Positions 44,243-50,841 of a DNA stretch of 64,000 bases are shown here, in pieces. The position numbers were made by a program, and so were the translations under genes. This stretch comes from a bacterium (lineage in GTDB: Bacteria; Vulcanimicrobiota; Vulcanimicrobiia; Vulcanimicrobiales; SCRA01). Under the pieces are notes generated by a model. That model saw only the letters and a list, made by a program, of their open reading frames with translations. It was not told where the DNA came from and ran no database searches. The stretch spans positions 26,552 to 90,551 of the forward strand of contig SCRA01000038.1 of NCBI GenBank assembly GCA_004297985.1. The letters run 5' to 3'. The first letter of the stretch is position 1. Every line of letters begins with the position of its first letter.

Positions 44243-45307
44243 ACCGAGGACGATCACGGCAAGGAGTTTAAGCCACGTCCCAACGTAGGGAATGGCGGGT
44301 AACAGGTAGACGAAAAAGGCCGCACGCGTGCGCAGCGGCTCTGCCACGCGGCCGCCCAGGAGCAGCATCGGGAGCAGCATCACTGCGTCGTATATGTAGG
44401 CGTGCGGGGAAACCGCGAGCCCGATCATGCACGCCGCCGCGCCCGCTTCCAATGCGGGGCGGCGCGCGAGGCCCGGGATCGCGAGGACGAGCAGCACGAC
44501 GGCCGACCCGATGGTGAGGGCAAGTGGCGCGCCCAGCCATTGCAGGATGCCGGGTAGGCTCACCGTGTGGGGTGCGTTGAAGAGCGCATCTGCGTGGTAG
44601 TATGACGCGATGGAGCGCGCATAGTGCAGCGGCCACGCAATGTCGCCCGCCGTCGCCAAGACGCTCAGGAGGTACCACCCCGTCGCCATCGCGACGACGA
44701 TGCCGAGCTCGCGCCAACGGCGTCGTATCACCAGCAGCCCGACGAGCGGAAGCGCAAACGTTGGCTTGTACAACAGCAACCCAATCGGGATCGCTGTGCG
44801 GAACGTGCGTTGCGCCGCGAGCCCGCCGATCGCCAGAATTGCTAGTAACGCCCCCAGCGGGGCGTTCTGTCCGATGGTGATGCTCACGCCGATTGGCATC
44901 CAGGCCAGGCTTGCCAGGATCGAGAGCGGTATGGAAAGAGAGAAGATGCGCGAAGCGGCAGCGCCCGCGAGGGCGGCGCATCCAAGCATGATGGCTGCAT
45001 TGATGGAGAACGATACGAGAACCGGCAAGCGGCTCAGCGGGACATAAACGTACGCGAAAGCGGGCGGGTAGGGGAAGATGTCGGTGTGAAATCCGTGCGC
45101 GTGCTGGAACGCGAGGAAGAGCCGCGGATCAACTAGCGCGTGCGTCCCGGCCAACTTCCCCGCTGTATAGAACGTGAGCCAGTCGGCGAGGACATGCGGT
45201 GGGCCCAGCACGATTCTCAACGGGACGAGGCCCACGATCGTCAGGGTGATCCCCCACGCGATAAGGCGGCGCGTGACGTTCGCCTCACCGATGCTGATGA
45301 AGTCCAT
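44171..45307 (-). CDS. GT87-like (DUF2029) polytopic glycosyltransferase, copy 3
   Basis: This 378-residue minus-strand protein has about nine helices and the GT87 acidic loop LADWLTFYTAGKLAGTHALVDPRLFLAFQHAHGFHTDIFPYPPAFAYVYVPLS (read as consecutive parts). It is shorter than copies 1 and 2 and more divergent. The start ATG 45307 overlaps by 23 bases the end of a truncated acyltransferase frame, and no good Shine-Dalgarno precedes it, so the 5' region may have been remodelled. Confidence 0.75.
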   Translation of the reverse strand: MDFISIGEANVTRRLIAWGITLTIVGLVPLRIVLGPPHVLADWLTFYTAGKLAGTHALVDPRLFLAFQHAHGFHTDIFPYPPAFAYVYVPLSRLPVLVSFSINAAIMLGCAALAGAAASRIFSLSIPLSILASLAWMPIGVSITIGQNAPLGALLAILAIGGLAAQRTFRTAIPIGLLLYKPTFALPLVGLLVIRRRWRELGIVVAMATGWYLLSVLATAGDIAWPLHYARSIASYYHADALFNAPHTVSLPGILQWLGAPLALTIGSAVVLLVLAIPGLARRPALEAGAAACMIGLAVSPHAYIYDAVMLLPMLLLGGRVAEPLRTRAAFFVYLLPAIPYVGTWLKLLAVIVLGLATAWVWNRSLSLCLPAHAGEGA

Positions 45308-45701
45308 GCTCGATCGACCGTACGGAGGAGTGTACCCGAAGACCGTGGGAGATCAGAGTAATTCCAAGACCTCTCAAAAGCAGCGCGAGTCCTAGAAGCA
45401 GGAGAATGGCCGCGTAATATGGTGGCACGATCCGCGCGAGTCGCCGCGCGGAGTAGCGTACGATGTCAAGCGTTGCTTCATTTCGCTCGTGAAGCCGCGC
45501 CAATGTTGGATAGGCTAGACAGAATCCGGAGATGACGAAAAATAGATCGACACCGCGGCAGCCTTGACGAAGTAAGAAAGAAGCGAGCGAGCTGGAGGCA
45601 TGGGTGATCCCCGGGTCATACTTTGCCGCGTGAAAGACGACGACGGATAAGACCGCCAAAGCCCTAAGTCCATCTATATATTTGATGCGGTCGTTTGTCA
45701 T
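45285..45701 (-). pseudogene. Truncated acyltransferase-3 (OafA/YrhL-like) remnant
   Basis: This 138-residue frame is a clear N-terminal part of an acyltransferase-3 family protein: KYIDGLRALAVLSVVVFHAA, then GVDLFFVISGFCLAYPTL and RLARIVPPYYAAILLL, followed by an unrelated tail. Full-length members, such as the paralog at 47648-48778, are about 375 residues with ten helices. Around residue 117 homology stops and the frame enters the GT87 gene start. It is probably a pseudogene from a deletion or recombination that joined the two genes. Confidence 0.75.
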
Positions 45702-45757
45702 AGTGGATGTTGAGCCGCAGGGCTGAAGGTTGTGCCAAGTCTACCATAGGAGCTCTG

Positions 45758-45784
45758 TGTTGACGCGTTAACATGCTGTCAACA
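45758..45784. promoter_or_regulatory. Inverted repeat upstream of SRPBCC operon
   Basis: TGTTGAC (45758-45764) is repeated inverted as GTCAACA (45778-45784) around a 13-base centre that contains GTTAAC. It could be an operator or a hairpin in the leader. The 56 bases before it (45702-45757) hold nothing recognisable apart from the start of the truncated acyltransferase. Confidence 0.45.
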
Positions 45785-45796
45785 GTGCATAAAACG

Positions 45797-45890
45797 TGCT
45801 GGCAGGGAAAGGCGGCCTGCTGCCGCCGTCTCGAGTTGGGTAGGCGGAGAAACCAGCATGGCGCCGAAGCCCCGAGGGTGAGGAAGCGCC
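45797..45890 (+). ncRNA. Candidate structured leader with sequestered Shine-Dalgarno
   Basis: TGCTGG (45797-45802) pairs with CCAGCA (45853-45858) and encloses a perfect GGCGGC/GCCGCC hairpin (45811-45827). A second stem, GGCGC (45860-45864) with GCGCC (45886-45890), encloses the GAGGAA Shine-Dalgarno (45880-45885) of the small ORF at 45892. This is arranged as an RNA switch or thermosensor-like element, but I cannot match it to any known riboswitch class. Confidence 0.4.
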
Positions 45891-45891
45891 G

Positions 45892-45987
45892 ATGACATTC
45901 ACGCCGACTCAGTACCGCGAAGTCGCGGAGGTGATCCGGATTGCCGCGGACGTTCACCTAGAGATTATGGGTCGTCCGCTGGCATGA
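45892..45987 (+). CDS. Putative 31-residue leader peptide or small gene
   Basis: This short frame reads MTFTPTQYREVAEVIRIAADVHLEIMGRPLA in two amphipathic-looking parts. GAGGAA lies seven bases before the ATG and the stop overlaps the ATG of the SRPBCC gene (ATGATG/TGA), so it is likely to be translated and to couple downstream translation. It resembles no family I know. It could instead be a regulatory upstream ORF whose translation opens the leader structure. Confidence 0.45.
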   Translation: MTFTPTQYREVAEVIRIAADVHLEIMGRPLA

Positions 45988-46421
45988 TGCACACCGAGAC
46001 GGATATCGAGATCGCCGCCCAGATTCGAACGATCTACGATGCCGTTGCCGACGTCGAGCGCTGGCCGTCGTTTCTGCCGCACTACCGCTACGTGCGCCGC
46101 AACGGAGACGGCTCTTTTGCCATGGCTGCGCGCCGGGGATGGATCCCCGTCCGATGGGTGGCCCGTGTCGAGGCCGACTCTCGTGAGCCCGCCTTACGGT
46201 TCCGGCACGTTGGAGGCTGGACGCGCGGGATGAACGTGTGGTGGAGATTTGAGCCTTCGCCTCAGGGCACGCGGGTCACCATCATCCACGATCTCGATTT
46301 CCGCGTGTTGCCCGTGGCGCGCGAGTGGTTCGCGCGGCGGGTGATCGGTGAGTACTTCGTCGATGCCATCGCCCGTCGCACCCTGGCCTGCGTCAAGCGG
46401 CTCGTCGAAGGCATACCATGA
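45984..46421 (+). CDS. SRPBCC/polyketide-cyclase-like protein
   Basis: The 145-residue product has the START/SRPBCC fold pattern: an N-terminal IEIAAQIRTIYDAVADVERWPSFLPHYRYV (helix-grip start), a central strand run (VARVEADSREPALRFRHVGG) and the C-terminal long helix (FVDAIARRTLACVKRLVEGIP). Polyketide cyclases and CoQ-binding proteins share this fold. Its stop overlaps the ketosynthase start by four bases (ATGA), so both act together, perhaps on a polyketide-derived lipid. Confidence 0.85.
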   Translation: MMHTETDIEIAAQIRTIYDAVADVERWPSFLPHYRYVRRNGDGSFAMAARRGWIPVRWVARVEADSREPALRFRHVGGWTRGMNVWWRFEPSPQGTRVTIIHDLDFRVLPVAREWFARRVIGEYFVDAIARRTLACVKRLVEGIP

Positions 46422-47644
46422 ACGTCGTCGTGACGGGCATCGGCGTGCTGAGCCCCGCCGGCTCCGATCCGGCCTCGCTCTGGCGGGGCGTGGCCTCGGG
46501 CCAGAGCTTCGTGCGGCGCGTGACGCGCTTCGATCCCGCACCGTTTCGCTCGCAAGTGGCCGGTGAGATCGCAGGGTTCGACCCTCAGGCACGACTAGAT
46601 CGTAAACTGGCGAACCGTCTCGACCGCTTTTCGGCACTGGCCGTGGTTGCCGCGGAGGATGCCCTGCGTGATGCGGATCTCAAGACGGTAGATCAGCCCG
46701 GGGAGTTCGGCGTGAGCATCGGCAGCGCGCTCGGCGGGGCGGCGCTGGCCGAGGAGCAGCATCGGCGGTATCTCACGGGGGGTATCGGCGCGGTGCGTCC
46801 GGTGCTGGCGATCTCCGTGTTCGGCGCCGCGGCGGCGTGCAACGTCGCCCAGCACTGCAACCTGCACGGCCCCGTGCTGGGGAACACCAACTCGTGCGCC
46901 GCCGGCATCACCGCGATCGGCGAGGCGTGCATGCTGATGCGCCTGGGGCGCGCGCGCCGCATGTTGGCAGGGGGCGTCGAGGCTCCGCTGGCACCACTGA
47001 CGTTCGGCGCATTCGATCTCTTGCGCGCGATGTCGGCCAAGTGGAACGATGCGCCGGCCCGCGCTTCGCGCCCCTTCGACCGCGCGCGCGACGGCTTCGT
47101 GATGGCCGAGGCGGCAGCCGTCTTCGTGCTCGAGCTCGAGGAGGATGCCCTACGGCGCAACGCTCGCATCTATGGCCGAATCGCGGGGTTTGGGATGAGC
47201 AACGATGCCTTCCACATGTCGGCACCGCGGGAGGACGGGAGCGACTCGGCACGCTGCATGCTCGCCGCCCTTGCCGACGCCGGCATGACGGCGCAAGAGG
47301 TGGAGTGCGTGAGCGCGCACGGCAGCGGCACTCCGCCCGGCGATACCGCGGAGATGCGCGCGCTCGAGCGCGTGCTGGGCGAGCGGCTCCCGCGCGTTCC
47401 GGTTGTGGCGAGCAAAGGATGCCATGGCCATGCGCTGGGAGCCACGGGGGCCGTCGAAGTGGCGATTGCGCTGCTGGCGATGGAGCACGGCGAAGTACCG
47501 CCCAGCGTGAACTCCGATGACCCGGAGCCTCAGCTAGCCACGGCCACAGTCCCGCGTCCCATGCGTATCACGAACGTCCTGAAGAATGCCGCCGGCTTCG
47601 GCGGCCTCAACGCGGCATTGGTGTTGCTGCGAGAGGGAGCGTAG
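46418..47644 (+). CDS. Beta-ketoacyl-ACP synthase (FabF-like, KAS II type)
   Basis: This 408-residue thiolase-fold enzyme has the catalytic triad of condensing enzymes: Cys160 in NTNSCAAG, His301 in SAHGSGTPPGD and His338 in HGHALGATGA. It elongates acyl chains with malonyl-ACP. The active site reads NSCAAG where FabF usually has DTACA, so it is a divergent KAS II, possibly of a secondary lipid or polyketide pathway rather than housekeeping FabF. It is paired with the SRPBCC gene. A copy of its 3' end recurs 1.24 kb downstream. Confidence 0.9.
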   Translation: MNVVVTGIGVLSPAGSDPASLWRGVASGQSFVRRVTRFDPAPFRSQVAGEIAGFDPQARLDRKLANRLDRFSALAVVAAEDALRDADLKTVDQPGEFGVSIGSALGGAALAEEQHRRYLTGGIGAVRPVLAISVFGAAAACNVAQHCNLHGPVLGNTNSCAAGITAIGEACMLMRLGRARRMLAGGVEAPLAPLTFGAFDLLRAMSAKWNDAPARASRPFDRARDGFVMAEAAAVFVLELEEDALRRNARIYGRIAGFGMSNDAFHMSAPREDGSDSARCMLAALADAGMTAQEVECVSAHGSGTPPGDTAEMRALERVLGERLPRVPVVASKGCHGHALGATGAVEVAIALLAMEHGEVPPSVNSDDPEPQLATATVPRPMRITNVLKNAAGFGGLNAALVLLREGA

Positions 47645-47645
47645 C
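47604..47645. repeat. Direct repeat, upstream copy (KS 3' end)
   Basis: The 20 bases at 47604-47623, plus a related 18-21-base tail to the stop, occur again at 48848-48885. This copy is the genuine C-terminal end of the ketosynthase frame. Confidence 0.75.
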
Positions 47646-47647
47646 GA

Positions 47648-48778
47648 TCAGCTGGAAATCGGCGACCGCCGATCAAGCTGATATGCCAGCGGAATACCGA
47701 GATACGCAGCGGATCGGCGGAGGAAGCGTAGGACATACGACACGAGCGCTGGCTTCAAGGCGGACTGCACGAACGGGCGCTCGAACAAACGCCAATACTC
47801 GAAGCTGATAGCAAGCGTAACGATCATGCCGGCGAGGCTCGCTGCGACGAGCCCGTATCTGGCCGTAAGCCAGATATCGGCAGCCCCAACGATTGGCGCG
47901 TGAACGAGGTAGATGCTGTAGGACGCTATGCCGATCGCGATAAGGACTCGCGTTGAGAGAAGCCGCCGGAGGTATTTGTTCCAGCCGCTGGCCACAACGA
48001 AGAAGAAAGCGGCGACTTGCCACGTGATCTGGGTCTGCGCGAAGCTAACCGTATTGTGTGCTCCTGAAGGGGCAAAGAGCGGCTCCAACGTGATAGCCGC
48101 CACAAGCATGACCCCGGAACCGAGCAGCGCCCATCGACCAATGTGGTGCTTGTTGATCTGAATGTCAGCCGCCACAATTCCAAGCATGAATGCGGGCAGC
48201 GTTCCGACGTCGATGGGGCACACCGTCGTAAGGTTGAACGCAGCTATATCTGTGATCAGGAGGGCAAGGAAAATACGCGGCGCACGCATCCAGAGCCAGA
48301 GCAGGAGCGGAAAGCAGAGGTACCAGCGGAATTCGACGGCGAGCGTCCAGAAGGACTCGTTGACGACGGCAGTGCCAGGGTTGAAAAAAAGTGCTTGCTT
48401 CAATAGATCTGTGACGCCTACGTCGTGTTGTAGAATACGGGGTACGCCGAACAGCAGTAGCGCGCAATAAAATGGCGGCACGATTCGAACGATGCGTCTT
48501 GCGAGAAAATGCCCGATGTCGAAATCTGTATGAGCGGCGATCTTCAGTGCATGGAGCGTTGGATATGACAAGCAGAAGCCCGAGATGACAAAAAAGAGGT
48601 CGACACCGTGTGATCCTTCTAGAAACAGATGCGCAACGATATTGGGCCAGGTCTGCCCGAACACTGGCGCATCCGCGAAATTCGGCAGCAAGGGCGAGTG
48701 CCATGCGAGATGATCGAGCACGACGAGCAACACTGCGATGGCGCGCAGCCCATCTAGATACTCGATTCGCTCCTTCAC
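47648..48778 (-). CDS. Acyltransferase-3 (OafA/YrhL-like) membrane protein
   Basis: This 376-residue polytopic protein transfers acyl groups (often acetyl) to surface glycans or lipids. The family start ERIEYLDGLRAIAVLLVV and the GVDLFFVISGFCLSYPTL motif are followed by RRIVRIVPPFYCALLL and ten membrane helices. The GTG at 48778 is chosen because the family N-terminus begins there and a GAGG-type Shine-Dalgarno precedes it; an upstream frame start at 48814 adds 12 basic residues. It sits antisense to the ketosynthase and is flanked by copies of the ketosynthase 3' end. Confidence 0.87.
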   Translation of the reverse strand: MKERIEYLDGLRAIAVLLVVLDHLAWHSPLLPNFADAPVFGQTWPNIVAHLFLEGSHGVDLFFVISGFCLSYPTLHALKIAAHTDFDIGHFLARRIVRIVPPFYCALLLFGVPRILQHDVGVTDLLKQALFFNPGTAVVNESFWTLAVEFRWYLCFPLLLWLWMRAPRIFLALLITDIAAFNLTTVCPIDVGTLPAFMLGIVAADIQINKHHIGRWALLGSGVMLVAAITLEPLFAPSGAHNTVSFAQTQITWQVAAFFFVVASGWNKYLRRLLSTRVLIAIGIASYSIYLVHAPIVGAADIWLTARYGLVAASLAGMIVTLAISFEYWRLFERPFVQSALKPALVSYVLRFLRRSAAYLGIPLAYQLDRRSPISS

Positions 48779-48810
48779 GCGGTAGCCTCGCTGTCTCCTA
48801 CGCCGAGCCC

Positions 48811-48830
48811 CCACCCTTTCGAACGGGTGG
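48811..48830. other. Short inverted repeat near insertion edge
   Basis: CCACCC (48811-48816) and GGGTGG (48825-48830) form a six-base stem with an eight-base loop, placed between the acyltransferase start and the second repeat copy. It could be a terminator for a former upstream gene or a trace of the insertion. Confidence 0.35.
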
Positions 48831-48847
48831 ACGGCGGGTCCTAGTCA

Positions 48848-48885
48848 GCCTCAACGCGGCATTGGTGCTGCGGAGGGACGCGTAG
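48848..48885. repeat. Direct repeat, downstream copy (orphan KS 3' end)
   Basis: Identical to 47604-47623 over 20 bases, then similar with three small indels to a TAG stop at 48883-48885. In the ketosynthase frame it would encode the terminal SLNAALVLRRDA, but no ketosynthase body lies upstream. It overlaps the 3' end of the GT39 gene on the minus strand. Confidence 0.72.
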
Positions 48886-50422
48886 ATCCAGCGGCTCGCT
48901 CGCGCGCTCGATACTCCTGCCAGCGCCGCTCCGCGCCCGGCAGCGCGACGGCGTCGTCGGTATGGTAGACGGGCCATTTCACCCCGGCGATCTTCATCAA
49001 CGGGTAGCGCTCGAGCCAATGGTAGAGATCGGCATTGCTCTGGAGGCGTCTCGATTCGACGTCGATGAAGTAGCGCGCCCCTTTCCTGATGGCGCTCTCT
49101 TGGTCGAAGGGTGTCCAGAGCGCGGGATCCTCCTCCCATCCGTAGCGGTTGATGTAGTAGAGGATCGCCGGGTCGTAGTGCCCCATCACGATGAGCACGC
49201 CTTTGGGGAGGGCACCGTCGAGCGCGCGCGCCTGCTCGTAGACGCCGGCGCGCCAGACGTAGTATTTGGCGATATGCGCGCGGTCGATCACCGTGGTGCC
49301 GGCCAGCGCGATCAGTGCTACCAAGAGCCACGCTGTGCGCTCGGCGTTCCCCACCAGGTGCGCCCGTGCGTAGAGCCAGCCGATGGCGCCGCCGCCGAGC
49401 AGCGCGGCCAGCGGAAGGACGGGGTAGAGATAGTAGTCGACCGGCTCGACGGTGACGACCGCGAAGCCGTAGAGCGCCACGGCCGCGAGCCAAGACCACA
49501 GCAGCACGCCGCCGTTCAACGCCCTGGCCGCCAGCAGCACGATGCCCGCCAGCGCCAACAGGCACCCGACGGGGCCGAGCATCGTCTCCCAGAGAAAGCG
49601 CCACTCGTGATGGAAGGCGCCGAGCTTGGCGGCGAAGGCCGCCGGCGAGTGGAGCGCTGCAAGCAGCGGGGGGATCACGTGCCGCTGCGTGATGCCGCTG
49701 GCCCAGTGCCATTCGGCGACGGCATGCTCGAAGCGCAGATACGCGAGGAGCGGAACGAAGGCGATGGCGGCGTAGAGCCACGTCGCCGGCCGTGTCAACG
49801 TGCGGCGCCAGCCGTGGCGGGCGATGCCCAGCGCGGCGATCGGCAGGGCGACGAGCAGTGCCACGGGCTTGGCCAGAAACGCGAGCAGCGCCAGCAGCGC
49901 GGGGCGCCAGAGCGAACGCGTCTCGCCGTCGCGATCCTCCAACCAGCACCAGGTGGCGTAGAGTGCCGCGGTGAGAAAGAAGATCATCGTCGTATCCGGC
50001 ATGAACGTGCGCCCGTAGTACATGCTGCCCGGATAGACTGCGAAGAGGAGCGCGGCTGCGGCGCCCGCCACGCCGCTGGCGAAGAGTCGTCGCGCGAAGA
50101 GGCCGACCACGGCGACCGTCCCCAGCGAGAACGCGATGCTCAACAGGCGGCCGAAGATCTCGTGGATGCCGAAGAGCTTGTAGAGTGTGGCCGCGAGAAA
50201 CGGCACGATCTGGAGCTCCAGCTCCACGTAGTTCGGCGGCGGTCCATCGTAGTTGGTCTGCGGGAAGAGCGGGTTGTAGCGCAGGAGCGCGAAGTTGCGC
50301 GCGATGGAGGCGGTGTCGCCCTGGCGCCACGAGGGATGGTCGAGCAGCGGATCGTGAATGCCGTGGAGGCGCAGCGCCAGGCCCAACAGGAGCGCGGCGA
50401 GCAGTGCGGCCCGGAAGATCAC
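48851..50422 (-). CDS. GT39/ArnT-like membrane glycosyltransferase
   Basis: This 523-residue GT-C protein has about eleven hydrophobic segments and the PMT/ArnT first-loop motif HPSWRQGDTASIARNFALLRYNPLFPQTNYDG, including the catalytic acidic residue. A second loop contains YPGSMYYGRTFMPDTTMIFFLTAALY. It would glycosylate lipid- or protein-linked acceptors using a polyprenyl-phosphate sugar. The GTG at 50422 overlaps the GtrA stop (GTGA). Its 3' end runs into the duplicated ketosynthase tail, so the last dozen codons may be acquired sequence. Confidence 0.85.
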   Translation of the reverse strand: MIFRAALLAALLLGLALRLHGIHDPLLDHPSWRQGDTASIARNFALLRYNPLFPQTNYDGPPPNYVELELQIVPFLAATLYKLFGIHEIFGRLLSIAFSLGTVAVVGLFARRLFASGVAGAAAALLFAVYPGSMYYGRTFMPDTTMIFFLTAALYATWCWLEDRDGETRSLWRPALLALLAFLAKPVALLVALPIAALGIARHGWRRTLTRPATWLYAAIAFVPLLAYLRFEHAVAEWHWASGITQRHVIPPLLAALHSPAAFAAKLGAFHHEWRFLWETMLGPVGCLLALAGIVLLAARALNGGVLLWSWLAAVALYGFAVVTVEPVDYYLYPVLPLAALLGGGAIGWLYARAHLVGNAERTAWLLVALIALAGTTVIDRAHIAKYYVWRAGVYEQARALDGALPKGVLIVMGHYDPAILYYINRYGWEEDPALWTPFDQESAIRKGARYFIDVESRRLQSNADLYHWLERYPLMKIAGVKWPVYHTDDAVALPGAERRWQEYRARERAAGSTRPSAAPMPR

Positions 50423-50841
50423 GCGCGGTCCCTGAACGTCCAGTACTTGTTGACGAAGAAGTTCAGGAACATGCCGGAGACCGTTGCGGCAAACCAGACG
50501 CGATGATTTCCGGCGACGTGCATCGGCCCTTTCAAAACCCAGGAGACCGCGTCGCCCAGCAGCAGCGCTAGGAAGGACACAGTGAGGAACTGTGCCCCTT
50601 CGCGCCCGGGGTGTCCGCTCGAGCGGAACGTCCAGATGCGATTGAGGGCGTAGTTCGAAACGCCTCCCAGCATGAACGCGATGGAGAAGTCCCACAGGAA
50701 CGACCAGTGCGTCATCCTGTCGAGGATGGTGAAGGCGATCAGGTTGACGACAAAGCCGCTCGCCCCGACGATCCCGAATTTGACGAACTGACGCACGCCG
50801 CGGCGCTGTATCGCTGCGGTGACGATATTGCGGTTTGACAC
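50419..50841 (-). CDS. GtrA-family membrane protein
   Basis: This 140-residue four-helix protein fits the GtrA family, thought to flip bactoprenyl-linked monosaccharides or support cell-surface polysaccharide synthesis. FVKFGIVGASGFVVNLIAFTIL at the N-terminus and SNYALNRIWTFRS near the middle, with NFFVNKYWTFRD at the C-terminus, are the family patterns. It begins at a GTG directly after the PIG-V-like gene and overlaps the GT39 gene, which supports a flippase plus GT-C transferase set. Confidence 0.92.
   Translation of the reverse strand: MSNRNIVTAAIQRRGVRQFVKFGIVGASGFVVNLIAFTILDRMTHWSFLWDFSIAFMLGGVSNYALNRIWTFRSSGHPGREGAQFLTVSFLALLLGDAVSWVLKGPMHVAGNHRVWFAATVSGMFLNFFVNKYWTFRDRA

Noticed and set aside
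45797..45890. Known riboswitch (c-di-GMP, c-di-AMP, cobalamin, glycine, SAH)
   Set aside because: None of the conserved core strings that I know for these classes is present; only a generic structured leader can be supported.
48962..50506. Plus-strand frame of about 514 codons
   Set aside because: It is antisense to the GT39 gene, with Arg/Gly/Gln-rich sequence typical of a shadow frame.
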